The position numbers and the translations under genes are program-made. A stretch of DNA of 64,000 nt from an uncultured Pelagibacteraceae bacterium (GTDB lineage Bacteria > Pseudomonadota > Alphaproteobacteria > Pelagibacterales > AG-422-B15). Below the pieces are notes generated by a model. That model saw only the letters and a program-made list of their open reading frames with translations, was not told where the DNA came from and made no database searches. The DNA lies in the NCBI GenBank assembly GCA_902613805.1, contig CACMIV010000002.1, forward strand, positions 62,001-126,000, read 5' to 3'. This document shows, piece by piece, positions 10,805 to 19,991 of the stretch. Position 1 is the first letter of the stretch; each line of letters begins with the position of its first letter.

Positions 10805-12214
10805 TCACACACTAAAATAGTTTTTGTATTCAATAGGATGAGGAGAATGTTCTAGATCATATACATCTTCCATTTTCAGGTCTATATATGCATCAATTTG
10901 GTCATCAGTAAAAACTCCACCTTCAGTTAAAAAAGCTCTATCTTCGTCAACCGCCTCAAGTGCCTCTCTAAGAGAGCCACAAACAGTTGGCAATTTTTTA
11001 ACCTCTGCCTCTGGTAATTCATAAAGATCTTCATCAGCAGCGTTTCCTGGATCAATTTTATTTTTTATACCGTCCATCCCCGCCATTAGCATTGCTGAAA
11101 ATGCCAAATAAGGATTTGCTGAGGGATCTGGAAACCTTACTTCAACTCTTTTTCCTTTTGGATTATCTGAAACAGGTATCCGACACGAGGCAGATCTGTT
11201 TCTTGCTGAGTATACAAGTATTACAGGAGCCTCAAACCCTGGTATCAGTCTCTTATAACTGTTTGTGCTAGCATTCGTAAACGCGTTAAGTGCCCTTCCA
11301 TGTTTTATGATCCCACCAATGTAGTGCAATGCCATCTCGGATAAGCCTGCATATTTATCTCCTGCAAATAGAGGTTTGCCACTTTTCCATATGGATTGGT
11401 GTGTATGCATTCCAGTTCCATTATCACCTTTAACTGGTTTAGGCATGAATGTAGCAGTTTTACCAAATGCATTAGCGACCATGTGTACACCATACTTATA
11501 AAGCTGCATAGCATCGCCCTGTTTAAGTAAAGTATCAAACTTCAGTCCTAATTCATGTTGACTTGGAGCAACTTCATGATGATGTTTTTCCATCTTCAGT
11601 CCTAAATTTTTTAATTCTTCAAGAAATTCTGTTCTTATATCTTGTGCGCTATCAACAGGCGGTACAGGAAAATATCCTCCTTTAACACCTGGTCTGTGCG
11701 CTAAGTTGCCACTTTCATAAGTGCGTCCGGAATTATATGGACCTTCAGTACTATCAATTTCAAACATTGATTTGTTCATATCAACTTGAAATTTTACATC
11801 ATCAAATATAAAAAACTCTGCCTCAGGACCCATGTATATAGTATCGCCAATTCCACTTGCTCTGACATACTCTTCTGCTTTCCTTGCAGTTCCTCTTGGA
11901 TCTCTTTCATACGGCTCTTTTGAAACCGCATCGAGAACATCGCAAAAAACAATTAAAGTTGGTTGAGCAGTAAAAGGATCCATCACTGTTGTGGACAGAT
12001 CAGGCTTAAGTACCATGTCGGACTCATTAATAGCCTTCCAGCCCGAAATAGAGGATCCATCAAAGAACACTCCGCTGTTTAGGAGATCATCATCTACTGC
12101 TGTACCATCCATTGTCAAATGTTGAAGCTTACCTTTTGGATCGGTAAATCTCATATCGAGATACTTGACTTCACCATTTTTAAATTTCTTTAGTACTTCG
12201 TTCGCAGTACCCAT
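10805..12214 (-). CDS. glnA: Glutamine synthetase type I
   Basis: 469 residues, typical GSI-beta length. It condenses ammonium and glutamate with ATP. Conserved elements: 'FFDGSSISGWKAINESDM' (ATP region), 'GPEAEFFIFDDV', 'HHEVAPSQHELGLKFD', 'NGTGMHTHQSIWK' and 'NPYLAFSAMLMAG'. The segment 'DEDLYELPEAE' matches the GlnE adenylylation site (Tyr397 region of enteric GlnA), so covalent control is expected, as known for GSI-beta. It is the last gene of a minus-strand operon glnB-glnII-glnA, 21 nt after glnII. Confidence 0.97.
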   Translation of the reverse strand: MGTANEVLKKFKNGEVKYLDMRFTDPKGKLQHLTMDGTAVDDDLLNSGVFFDGSSISGWKAINESDMVLKPDLSTTVMDPFTAQPTLIVFCDVLDAVSKEPYERDPRGTARKAEEYVRASGIGDTIYMGPEAEFFIFDDVKFQVDMNKSMFEIDSTEGPYNSGRTYESGNLAHRPGVKGGYFPVPPVDSAQDIRTEFLEELKNLGLKMEKHHHEVAPSQHELGLKFDTLLKQGDAMQLYKYGVHMVANAFGKTATFMPKPVKGDNGTGMHTHQSIWKSGKPLFAGDKYAGLSEMALHYIGGIIKHGRALNAFTNASTNSYKRLIPGFEAPVILVYSARNRSASCRIPVSDNPKGKRVEVRFPDPSANPYLAFSAMLMAGMDGIKNKIDPGNAADEDLYELPEAEVKKLPTVCGSLREALEAVDEDRAFLTEGGVFTDDQIDAYIDLKMEDVYDLEHSPHPIEYKNYFSV

Positions 12215-12235
12215 ATGATCCCCTAATTATGGAAT

Positions 12236-13216
12236 TTATTTTGTCAAAGTCCCAACTATATGCGATACAATTTTGTATGGATCAGCATTTGATGCTGGCC
12301 TTCTATCTTCAAGATACCCATTCCAATTATGTTCAACAGTATAAACTGGAATACGTATACTAGCACCTCTATCACTCACACCATAAGAAAATTTGTCGAT
12401 ACTTTGTGTTTCGTGAAGGCCGGTAAGCCTCATATTATTGTCCGACCCATAAGCTGCAATACCGTCTTCATGAACTTTTCCAAGCTTATCGCACATTGAT
12501 GTGAACAATTCTTCTGATCCAGAAGATCTCATTTGTTCGTTAGAAAAATTAGTATGCATGCCAGATCCGTTCCAATCACCAGTTTTTGGTTTTGGGTGGA
12601 AGTTCACTCCGACGCCGTGTTCCTCAGCAGTTTTCATGAGTAAATATCGACTAACCCATAGGTCGTCAGCAGCCTTTATTCCTTTTCCAAAACATTGATA
12701 TTCCCATTGGCCAAGTGCAACTTCTGCATTAGTTCCAGTAAGTGTAATTCCAAGATCTATACAAGCTTTGAGATGCGCATCTGATATCGCTCTACCAACA
12801 ACATTGCCCGCTCCAACACCACAATAAAATTCACCTTGTTCTCTTGGAGTACCATCTTCCCAGCCAAGCGGTTCACCAGTTTTAGCGTCAGTTAAAAAGA
12901 ATTCTTGTTCAAAACCAAACCACCATTCATCAGAAACAACCTCCGCTGCAGCAGCTCTAAAGTTTGATGGATGGGTTGTATGGTCTGCAGCCTGTACCTG
13001 AGTCATTACTAAATCATGTCCATTTGGATTAGAATAAGTTTGAACAGGTAGAAGAAGACAGTCTGAGCTTCCCCCCTCTGCTTGTTGAGTAGATGAACCA
13101 TCAAAAGACCAGTCCGGTGCTGATTTTTCTTCGGTTGCTTTTACTTTACTTCTCATGAAAGGCTCTGGCGTATAACCATCAAGCCATATATATTCGTATG
13201 TTTTCATCTCTGACAT
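12236..13216 (-). CDS. glnII: Glutamine synthetase type II (eukaryote-like GSII)
   Basis: 326 residues, much shorter than GSI. 'YEYIWLDGYTPEPFMRSKVK' and 'DWSFDGSSTQQAEGGSSDCLL' near the N-terminus are diagnostic of the GSII family found in eukaryotes, rhizobia and actinomycetes, as are 'EWWFGFEQEFFLTD', 'YCGVGAGNVVGRAI', 'NGSGMHTNFS' and 'DRGASIRIPVYT'. It does the same reaction as GlnA but lacks the adenylylation loop. The start ATG 13216 is preceded by a GGAG ribosome binding site. It sits between glnB and glnA with ~21-nt gaps on both sides. Confidence 0.96.
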   Translation of the reverse strand: MSEMKTYEYIWLDGYTPEPFMRSKVKATEEKSAPDWSFDGSSTQQAEGGSSDCLLLPVQTYSNPNGHDLVMTQVQAADHTTHPSNFRAAAAEVVSDEWWFGFEQEFFLTDAKTGEPLGWEDGTPREQGEFYCGVGAGNVVGRAISDAHLKACIDLGITLTGTNAEVALGQWEYQCFGKGIKAADDLWVSRYLLMKTAEEHGVGVNFHPKPKTGDWNGSGMHTNFSNEQMRSSGSEELFTSMCDKLGKVHEDGIAAYGSDNNMRLTGLHETQSIDKFSYGVSDRGASIRIPVYTVEHNWNGYLEDRRPASNADPYKIVSHIVGTLTK

Positions 13217-13237
13217 TAATTTCTCCCTGAATTTAAT

Positions 13238-13573
13238 TTATAATGCGTCCGAACCAGTCTCGCCTGTACGAATTCTCATAACTGTTTCAACGTTAGAAAC
13301 AAATATTTTACCGTCACCTATACGATTTGTGTTTGCCGAAGCCCTTATCGCTTCGACGGCCGTATCGACAAGATCATCTTGTAAGATTATTTCTAATCTG
13401 ATTTTCGGAAGAAAATCACCATATTCGACACCAGTGTTAACTTCTGTAAAACCCCTTTGCCTACCTAAACCTTTTGCTTCAGATATAGTGATCCCACGTA
13501 CTCCAACCTTTTCAAGTGCTTCTTTTACATCATCTATCTTAAATGGCTTAATAACAGCTTCGATTTTTTTCAT
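13238..13573 (-). CDS. glnB: Nitrogen regulatory protein PII (shortened T-loop)
   Basis: 111 residues. PII trimers sense 2-oxoglutarate and ATP/ADP and control glutamine synthetase modification and other targets. The N-terminus 'MKKIEAVIKPFKIDDVKEAL' and the C-terminal 'IGDGKIFVSNVETVMRIRTGE' are canonical. In the T-loop, Tyr46 is Asn and the segment reads 'NTGVEYGDFLPK', one residue shorter than the usual 'YRGAEYxVDFLPK'. Tyr51, the uridylylation site, is kept. First gene of the operon glnB-glnII-glnA, divergent from the nnr gene across 173 bp that probably carry both promoters. Confidence 0.95.
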   Translation of the reverse strand: MKKIEAVIKPFKIDDVKEALEKVGVRGITISEAKGLGRQRGFTEVNTGVEYGDFLPKIRLEIILQDDLVDTAVEAIRASANTNRIGDGKIFVSNVETVMRIRTGETGSDAL

Positions 13574-13653
13574 TTTGAGTTAACTCTAATGTTTTAATAC
13601 AGTAATTTTCTGAAAGAAGTTAAAATTAATGATAGAATGTATATATAATGTTT

Positions 13654-13674
13654 TTATGCCAAATTGACATAAAG
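13654..13674. promoter_or_regulatory. Inverted repeat in the glnB/nnr intergenic region
   Basis: TTTATG (13654-13659) and CATAAA (13669-13674) form a 6-bp dyad with a 9-nt spacer in the 173-bp gap between divergent glnB and nnr. It does not match the NtrC consensus (TGCAC-N5-GTGCA). It may be a regulator site, or chance in AT-rich DNA. Confidence 0.2.
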
Positions 13675-13746
13675 ATTTAAATATAAATAGGGGTAAATTT
13701 TACATATCTTTATATAAAACATACACTTAGAGGTGAATTCTAATAA

Positions 13747-15234
13747 ATGACTCAATACATTCTTAGCAATAAAGAAATGTCAAAGGCTGACTTATTAACA
13801 ATTGAGTCAGGTATTTCTAGTTTGGATTTAATGTTTAATGCGGGTAAGAAAGTTTTCGATAATCTTCCTATTCAAAGAGGTAAAAAGGCGCTCTTTATTT
13901 GTGGTCCGGGAAATAACGGTGGTGATGGCTACGTTGCAGCAGACCTTCTTTTAAAGCAAGGTATGGAAATTGAAATTTATTGCCCTATTAGTAAAGCCAA
14001 GGAAAGTAATGACAATTTATATTATAAACAAAAACTTAATAAATCATTATTTGTTTCCAAAATTAGAAGTTTATCAAATTATTGTTATGTAGTTGACGCT
14101 TTGTTTGGTACAGGGTTATCAAGAACAATGTCAAATGATTTAAGTTCTTTAGTTAGTAAAATTAATCAATCTAAATTAGATGTTTTCTCCGTAGATATTC
14201 CATCTGGCATTAATGGCGATACATCCGCTGTTCTTGGAGAAGCTTTTAAAGCCTCAAAAACAATTACTTTTTTTAATAAAAAAAAATGTCATTATTTGTA
14301 TCCTGGAAAAAAATATTGTGGAGAAATAGTAGTTGAGGATATTGGAATTAAAAAAAATGTATTTAAAAAAATCATGCCAAATATAAAAAAAAATGATCCA
14401 TCATTATGGATTAAAAATTTTCCATTTCCAGTTTCAAGCGATCATAAATATTCAAGAGGAATGCTTGTAATTAATACTGGTCCCCAATTTAAAACTGGAG
14501 CAGCTCGATTAGCTGGTCGATCAGCTATGCGCGTTGGGGCAGGAGCAGTAACAATGGTCTGCGATGAAGAAACAGCAAAAATATTAGAACCACAAATCTC
14601 TGTTGAATTACTATCAGTGATAAAAGAAAAAAACGAATTTCAAAAACTTTTAAAAGACAAAAGAGTTTCAAGTGTGCTCATAGGTCCCGGAAATGGAGTA
14701 AACGACGAGACAAAAGCTAGAACTTTAATGGCACTAGCTTTTGTGGATCATTGTGTTATTGATGCAGACGCAATTACATGTTTTGAAAAAAATCCGGAAG
14801 AATTATTCATAGATACCTATCCGCATACAATACTCACTCCTCATGAGGGTGAATTTAAAAGACTGTTTGGCGAAAGTATCGCGTTAATGGACGATAAAGT
14901 GCTCAAGTGTGTTGAGGCAGCTAAATTAGCAGGAAGCATTGTTTTACTCAAAGGTGCTGATACAGTTATTGCCGACCCTAAAGGCAACGTTGTAATAAAT
15001 ACAAGCGAAGCTCCATATCTAGCAACAGCAGGATCAGGCGATGTTCTTGCTGGAATCATTGCTTCTCTTGTTGGAGACAATAAGTTGAATGCCTTTGATG
15101 CAACTTGCGCTGGAGCATATATTCACTCAAAACTTGGAGAAATGATAGGTCCAGGACTAATTGCTGAAGATCTTATTGACAACATTCCCTTGATAATTAA
15201 AAAACTCCACTCGTATGCCAAGAATAGCAATTAA
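13747..15234 (+). CDS. nnr: Bifunctional NAD(P)H-hydrate epimerase / ADP-dependent NAD(P)H-hydrate dehydratase
   Basis: 495 residues combining two repair activities that convert damaged hydrated NAD(P)H back to NAD(P)H. The N-terminal YjeF epimerase domain (about 1-215) shows 'FICGPGNNGGDGYVAADLL', 'VDALFGTGLSR' and 'VFSVDIPSGINGDT'. The C-terminal ribokinase-like dehydratase domain (about 225-490) shows 'VLIGPGNGVND', 'CVIDADAIT', 'TILTPHEGEFKRLFG', 'GADTVIA' and 'ATAGSGDVLAGIIASL'. It is a common neighbour of glnB in alphaproteobacteria. It overlaps the next gene by 20 nt. Confidence 0.96.
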   Translation: MTQYILSNKEMSKADLLTIESGISSLDLMFNAGKKVFDNLPIQRGKKALFICGPGNNGGDGYVAADLLLKQGMEIEIYCPISKAKESNDNLYYKQKLNKSLFVSKIRSLSNYCYVVDALFGTGLSRTMSNDLSSLVSKINQSKLDVFSVDIPSGINGDTSAVLGEAFKASKTITFFNKKKCHYLYPGKKYCGEIVVEDIGIKKNVFKKIMPNIKKNDPSLWIKNFPFPVSSDHKYSRGMLVINTGPQFKTGAARLAGRSAMRVGAGAVTMVCDEETAKILEPQISVELLSVIKEKNEFQKLLKDKRVSSVLIGPGNGVNDETKARTLMALAFVDHCVIDADAITCFEKNPEELFIDTYPHTILTPHEGEFKRLFGESIALMDDKVLKCVEAAKLAGSIVLLKGADTVIADPKGNVVINTSEAPYLATAGSGDVLAGIIASLVGDNKLNAFDATCAGAYIHSKLGEMIGPGLIAEDLIDNIPLIIKKLHSYAKNSN

Positions 15235-17074
15235 AATAATTATAGCCTTAGTCACTTTTATATTTCTGCAAGTCGGTTCATTGCATGCACAAGTCGGATT
15301 GCATGCAGAAGTCTCGTACACTTTTAAAGTAAAAAATACAGAATTTATCGGTTCAGTAGAAAAAGAAAAAGGAGATAAAAAAACAATTTCGTTTGTAGGA
15401 ATTCCTTATGCAAAGCCTCCAGTGGGTGATTTAAGATGGAAGGCCCCAAGAGAATTAGATCAACTCCCTAATACTTTTGAAGCTAAAACATTGCCCAATA
15501 GATGTATGCAAGTAAGTAATTTTTATGATGCAATGGATGGCATTGAAGGAGGTTCAATAATTGGCTCAGAGGACTGTCTTTATCTAAATATTTATCTTCC
15601 GGAAAAAGCATACAATAGTAACGAGAAATTACCTGTCATGTTTTGGATACATGGAGGAGGAAATACATGGGGTTATTCAGCTTCAAACTTGTATACTTCA
15701 GGTGATTTCATAATGGAACATGATGTAATTTTAGTCACAACAAACTATAGATTAGGTCCTTTTGGATGGTTTGCTTATAGCGGCTTAAATGAAGACTCAG
15801 ATAATAAATTTGATCAAAGTGCAAATTTTGGAACTCTAGATATTATAAAATCGTTAGAGTGGGTTAATGAGAATATTTCAGATTTTAATGGCGACCCAAA
15901 TAATATTACCATTTTTGGTGAGTCTGCTGGAGCAAGAAATGTAATTTCACTTATGACTTCACCTTTAAGTGAAAACTTATTTCAAAGAGGAATATCTCAA
16001 AGTGGTTATCTCGGTTCAGACTCTTTAGAGTATGCAGAAAATAATGAAAGAGCAGGATCTAAAAGTTTATTAAGACACTTGGTTAAATCAAAGAATACAT
16101 CAATATCTGATGAGGAAATTTCAAATTTTATGGACAATCAGATGCTTTCTGTTGATCTTTTAAGATCTGCGAACGCAAATGATATTATTTCATATTATAG
16201 GCCAAGACCTGATGCGGCTGGATTAATTGATGTCCCAAATGTAATACCTGATGGAGTAGTAATTCCAAATAAGGGAATTTATGGGGCTTATAGGGATGGG
16301 GAAATGCATGATAAGCCTATGATATTTGGTTCGACTCGAGATGAAGATAAACTGTTTATGTTTATGAACGATGAATATGTGAATAGACCATTATCTTTCT
16401 TAAGCCCAATATCAGAATATCTTGATTTATACGTAAAACCTAAAGATCCAAAGTATTATGATATCTACGCTAAATACATGGCAGAGTCATGGAAATATGG
16501 AGCTGTTGATCTTCCCTCAGATTTTACATCAAATTACAAAAAATCAAATGTATATGCTTATCGATTTGATTGGGACGAACAAAATGTCTATTTAGGCGTT
16601 GATCTACCCAATCTACTAGGTGCTGCACATGGAATGGAGTTAGCGTTTATTTTTAAATCAGATGGCTTATTGGGCGAGAGCTCTGATGCGATAAATGATA
16701 TAATGTATAATGAAAATAATAGGTCCACTGATTTAGAGCTCTCTACAAAAATGGGACAGTATTGGGTTAATTTCGCTTACGATGGGAATCCAAATAGTTC
16801 CCCATACGATATGTCTACCGAGTGGAAACCATGGAATAAACTAAATAATAATGAAAGGTTTATAGTATTTGACTCTGTGAACGATAAGGGCATTGCAATG
16901 TTTAATAATACTTTATCGGCTAATTCAATTCTTCAAGGAATATCTAGTGAAAGCATAACTGTTGATCAAAAGTGCCATATAATTAATAAAATGTTTAATA
17001 GAACAACTCTTACTGACGAGGAAGTGGATGAAATTTATAGAACCTTTATGAGCGGTAAGTGCACTAGGGCCTAA
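15215..17074 (+). CDS. Secreted type-B carboxylesterase
   Basis: 619 residues with an N-terminal signal peptide (about 1-26, ending LHAQ). Type-B carboxylesterases hydrolyse carboxylic esters with a Ser-Glu/Asp-His triad. Visible are 'SFVGIPYAKPPVGDLRWKAP', 'EDCLYLNIYLP', the oxyanion hole 'FWIHGGGNTWGYS', the nucleophile elbow 'FGESAGARNVISLM', the acid region 'FGSTRDEDKLF' and the His region 'LGAAHGMELAFIF'. The export signal suggests periplasmic or extracellular action; the substrate is unknown. It overlaps nnr by 20 nt, so it is probably co-expressed. Its stop overlaps that of the convergent small gene by 4 nt. Confidence 0.92.
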   Translation: MPRIAIKIIIALVTFIFLQVGSLHAQVGLHAEVSYTFKVKNTEFIGSVEKEKGDKKTISFVGIPYAKPPVGDLRWKAPRELDQLPNTFEAKTLPNRCMQVSNFYDAMDGIEGGSIIGSEDCLYLNIYLPEKAYNSNEKLPVMFWIHGGGNTWGYSASNLYTSGDFIMEHDVILVTTNYRLGPFGWFAYSGLNEDSDNKFDQSANFGTLDIIKSLEWVNENISDFNGDPNNITIFGESAGARNVISLMTSPLSENLFQRGISQSGYLGSDSLEYAENNERAGSKSLLRHLVKSKNTSISDEEISNFMDNQMLSVDLLRSANANDIISYYRPRPDAAGLIDVPNVIPDGVVIPNKGIYGAYRDGEMHDKPMIFGSTRDEDKLFMFMNDEYVNRPLSFLSPISEYLDLYVKPKDPKYYDIYAKYMAESWKYGAVDLPSDFTSNYKKSNVYAYRFDWDEQNVYLGVDLPNLLGAAHGMELAFIFKSDGLLGESSDAINDIMYNENNRSTDLELSTKMGQYWVNFAYDGNPNSSPYDMSTEWKPWNKLNNNERFIVFDSVNDKGIAMFNNTLSANSILQGISSESITVDQKCHIINKMFNRTTLTDEEVDEIYRTFMSGKCTRA

Positions 17075-17289
17075 ATTTTATTTAGCTCAACTTTATAGTC
17101 ATCCACGATAGTTATTTCCTGGATACCATCAATGTGCATCTTAAATTTCTTATATTCTTCTTTTTCTTTCACTTTTTTTAGAGCTTCTTTTTCATCTCTC
17201 GCACATATAAAGATATTAGTGTGCCCTTCGTAAAAGCCATCTGAAATATTAGGATCGTAAAAACCTGTGTGGACTTGAAACAATTTCAT
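17071..17289 (-). CDS. Small conserved protein resembling DUF1543
   Basis: 72 residues, no signal peptide or membrane segment. The start 'MKLFQVHTGFYDP', a middle 'EGHTNIFICARDEKEALKKVKEK' and 'KMHIDGIQEI' recall DUF1543 proteins, whose members begin MKLF-V and share an 'hHIDxxxEi' block. This is recognition by eye, so moderate. It is coding-like: mixed charge, no low complexity, and a tight fit between neighbours. Its start is only 19 nt from the start of the divergent DUF2256 gene, and its stop overlaps the esterase stop by 4 nt (CTAA). Function unknown. Confidence 0.65.
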   Translation of the reverse strand: MKLFQVHTGFYDPNISDGFYEGHTNIFICARDEKEALKKVKEKEEYKKFKMHIDGIQEITIVDDYKVELNKI

Positions 17290-17308
17290 ATTATTTAATA
17301 ATTAGATC

Positions 17309-17443
17309 ATGAAAAAAGATAACTTGCCATCTAAAATATGCCCAGTTTGTAATCGCCCTTTCAACTGGAGAAAAAAATGGAGATTGAACTGGGACAGAGT
17401 AATATACTGTTCAAAAAAATGTGCTGGAATAAAAAAGGCTTAA
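17309..17443 (+). CDS. DUF2256 family zinc-finger-like mini protein
   Basis: A 44-residue frame beginning ATG 17309 and ending TAA 17441-17443. The sequence starts 'MKKDNLPSKICPVCNRPFNW', followed by RKKW, and ends with 'VIYCSKKCAGIKKA'. The C-x2-C...C-x3-C arrangement and the 'RPFxWRKKW' core are the signature of DUF2256, short proteins of unknown function often encoded near photolyase/cryptochrome-type genes. No photolyase gene is in this window. Its stop overlaps that of the convergent dehydrogenase by 4 nt. Four cysteines suggest one metal site. Confidence 0.85.
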   Translation: MKKDNLPSKICPVCNRPFNWRKKWRLNWDRVIYCSKKCAGIKKA

Positions 17444-18381
17444 ACGATATTTCTTTTTCTGCCTTTATAAAAAGAATTTATATTTTTTATTAATTGATTG
17501 ATTGCTTCTTGCAAGGTTTCATTTGATGCCCATGCAGTATGGGGTGTCCAAATGAAATTTGGTTCATTTAATATACTATAATAAGCGTGAGACTTTTTCG
17601 GAGGTTCACTAGTTGTGACATCAATTCCAGCTCCTGCAATGATTTTTTGTTTTAATGCTTTTGCTAGATCATTTTCATTAACTATGCCACCCCTGGCAGT
17701 ATTAATTAAAATCATATTTTTTTTCATTATTTTTAATTCTTTAATTGTTATCAGGTCTTTTGTTTTCTCATTTAAGGGGCAATGAATAGATAAATAATCA
17801 AGAGATGATAAGAATTTTAAGAATTGAGTTTTTTTATAATTTCTTACTGAAAAATAATTAATATTCATTCCAAATGCTTTAGCTATTCTGCCAACTTTGA
17901 TACCGATTGAACCTTTTCCAATTACGCCTAATGTTTTGCTATATAGGTCATTTATTTCTCTGCTAAGTAATGCAAATACTTTTCTTTTTTGCCATAGTTT
18001 CTTGTCTATATCTTTCTCGAGACCTTTAATATTTTTAGAAAGCGCAAGCATGAGAGTTAAAACGTGTTCAGCAACCGAAATAGAAGCATAGTCTCTTAGA
18101 TTGCATATGGAGATATTATGTTTTCTGCAGTACTCTAAGTCTATTATGTTCGTTCCCGTTGCAGTTACCGCAATTAGTTCTAAATTTTTTGCACCAGATA
18201 AATTATTTCTATTAAGTTCAATTTTGTTGGTAACAATTATATGTGCTTTCTCAATCCTTTTCTTGACTTCTTTTACCTTCGTAAAATTATGGTTTTTCCA
18301 CTTGTGACTAAAATCAAGTTTTGGAAATAAAATATTAGATGGAAAGGTGGACCTATCTAAAAATACAATATTTTTTCTCAT
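17440..18381 (-). CDS. D-isomer-specific 2-hydroxyacid dehydrogenase
   Basis: 313 residues. These enzymes reduce 2-keto acids (glyoxylate, hydroxypyruvate and similar) with NAD(P)H. The Rossmann motif 'TLGVIGKGSIGIKVGRIAKAFG' is near residue 145. The catalytic Arg is in 'LINTARGGIVNENDLAKAL', Glu in 'GAGIDVTTSEPP' and His in 'FIWTPHTAWAS'. The length and active-site spacing fit the glycerate dehydrogenase (HprA) type, but the substrate cannot be fixed from sequence. It is a single gene on the minus strand, ending in a 4-nt overlap (TTAA) with the DUF2256 gene. Confidence 0.9.
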   Translation of the reverse strand: MRKNIVFLDRSTFPSNILFPKLDFSHKWKNHNFTKVKEVKKRIEKAHIIVTNKIELNRNNLSGAKNLELIAVTATGTNIIDLEYCRKHNISICNLRDYASISVAEHVLTLMLALSKNIKGLEKDIDKKLWQKRKVFALLSREINDLYSKTLGVIGKGSIGIKVGRIAKAFGMNINYFSVRNYKKTQFLKFLSSLDYLSIHCPLNEKTKDLITIKELKIMKKNMILINTARGGIVNENDLAKALKQKIIAGAGIDVTTSEPPKKSHAYYSILNEPNFIWTPHTAWASNETLQEAINQLIKNINSFYKGRKRNIV

Positions 18382-18467
18382 AAATAATGGTCATAACTAT
18401 AGCATCAAATTTAAATATTTTACTGTAATCATCCAAAAAATAGTCTATTTTGCATTTTCTATTAATC

Positions 18468-18552
18468 GCGGATATGGTGGAATTGGTAGACACGCTGGTT
18501 TTAGGTACCAGTGAGGCAACTCATGGGGGTTCGAGTCCCTCTATCCGCACCA
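18468..18552 (+). tRNA. tRNA-Leu (anticodon TAG)
   Basis: 85 nt with encoded CCA. Acceptor GCGGATA pairs with TATCCGC. The anticodon stem CTGGT/ACCAG encloses TTTAGGT, giving anticodon TAG. A long variable arm (type II tRNA) precedes the T-arm GGGGGTTCGAGTCCCTC. It lies 21 nt upstream of tig. Confidence 0.97.
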
Positions 18553-18573
18553 ATTTGTTAGTAAGAAGATAAT

Positions 18574-19989
18574 ATGAGTTATAAAGAAGTATTGAATAAG
18601 GGTTTGAAAAGAGCTTATGAGTTCACAATTGCGTCTGTAGATTTTAACGCAAAGCTAGAGTCAAAGATTGAAGAAGTAAAAAAATCAGTAAAAATTGATG
18701 GCTTTAGACCAGGTAAAGTTCCAAATAATATTATTATGCAAAAACATGGTGATGCGATTAACAATGAAGTTTTGAATTCCGTAATAAATGAAAATGTCTC
18801 AAAAATAATTCAAGAAGGAAAGCATCGTCCTGTTTCTCAGCCGAAAGTTGATTACAAAGATAAAGAACAAGAAAAAAAAGATGTTGATAAAACCTTTAAA
18901 GTTGAGTTTGAAGTTTTTCCAGAAATAAAGTTAGCTGATTTTAGTAAAATAGAAATTGAATCAACGTCGGTAAAGCTTGATAAAAAAGAAATTGATAAAC
19001 GAATAGACTTAATTGCTAAATCTCAAAGAACATATAAAGAGCAAGGCAGTGATTATAAAGTCAAGAAAGAGGACTCTGTCTTATTAGATTATGAGGGAAC
19101 CATCGATGGTAAGAATTTTGACGGAGGTAAAGCAGAAAGCCAGACAATTGTAATTGGCTCTGGACGATACATAAAGGATTTAGAAGATGGCCTTGTGGGT
19201 CTAAAGAGCGGAGATAGTAAAAAGATAAATGTCAAATTTCCTGCAGATTATTCAGCAAAAGAATTGCAAAATGCTGATGCTGTGTTTGATTGCAACATCA
19301 AAAAAATAAGTTCACCCGTTGAGTCAAAGGTAGATGATGAATTGGCAAAATCAATGGGCGCAACTGATTTAAAGGATCTAAAAAGTAAGGTCGAAAATCA
19401 AATGCAAAGTGAGTACTCAGATCTAACAAAAAATCTTGATAAAAAAGTACTTTTTGAAAAGCTCCAGTCAGCGCATAAATTCGAGTTACCTGAAGATCTT
19501 ATAAATGTTGAATTTCAGAACTTGTCTGCAAATTATTTAAATTCACAAAGTCCATCATCAATTGATCATCAAAAGGAAATCAAAGATAAAAAATTGACTT
19601 CTGATAATGAGGCTAAATTTAAGGAAGATGCAAAAAATAGAATTGAACTGGGCTTAATTCTTCAAGAGGTTGGGAAAGTAAATGAAATTTCGGTGACGCC
19701 AGAGGAAATGAATAAAGCCCTTTTTGAATATGCAAGCAATTTTAAAGGACAAGAACAAAAAGTGATTGATTATTATAGAAATAATCAGGATGCAGCTATG
19801 CAACTTCAAGCTCCTTTATATGAAAATAAAATTGTAGACTTTGTACTTTCGAAGGTTAAATTGAAAAAGAAGAATGTTGATGTTGATTCGTTTATCAAAA
19901 CGTATAATAACGTCAATTCAGTTGAAAAGACTGAAGTGAAGAAAAAAACGGCAAAGAAAAAGACAGTTAAGAAGAAAACTAAGAAATAA
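18574..19989 (+). CDS. tig: Trigger factor, ribosome-associated chaperone
   Basis: 471 residues. Trigger factor binds near the ribosomal exit tunnel (protein L23) and shields nascent chains. The N-terminal ribosome-binding signature '[19 protein letters not shown]' is at about residues 43-61. The central FKBP-like domain shows '[20 protein letters not shown]' and '[18 protein letters not shown]', followed by the helical C-terminal arms. The last ~20 residues are a lysine-rich tail ([16 protein letters not shown]), probably disordered. It stands first in the classic tig-clpP-clpX-lon order, 2 nt from clpP. Confidence 0.97.
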   Translation: MSYKEVLNKGLKRAYEFTIASVDFNAKLESKIEEVKKSVKIDGFRPGKVPNNIIMQKHGDAINNEVLNSVINENVSKIIQEGKHRPVSQPKVDYKDKEQEKKDVDKTFKVEFEVFPEIKLADFSKIEIESTSVKLDKKEIDKRIDLIAKSQRTYKEQGSDYKVKKEDSVLLDYEGTIDGKNFDGGKAESQTIVIGSGRYIKDLEDGLVGLKSGDSKKINVKFPADYSAKELQNADAVFDCNIKKISSPVESKVDDELAKSMGATDLKDLKSKVENQMQSEYSDLTKNLDKKVLFEKLQSAHKFELPEDLINVEFQNLSANYLNSQSPSSIDHQKEIKDKKLTSDNEAKFKEDAKNRIELGLILQEVGKVNEISVTPEEMNKALFEYASNFKGQEQKVIDYYRNNQDAAMQLQAPLYENKIVDFVLSKVKLKKKNVDVDSFIKTYNNVNSVEKTEVKKKTAKKKTVKKKTKK

Positions 19990-19991
19990 TA

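Noticed and set aside
14841-15080. Antisense frames inside nnr and other genes as extra genes
   Set aside because: Compositions mirror the conserved sense proteins, with no SD or recognisable domain; they are shadows.
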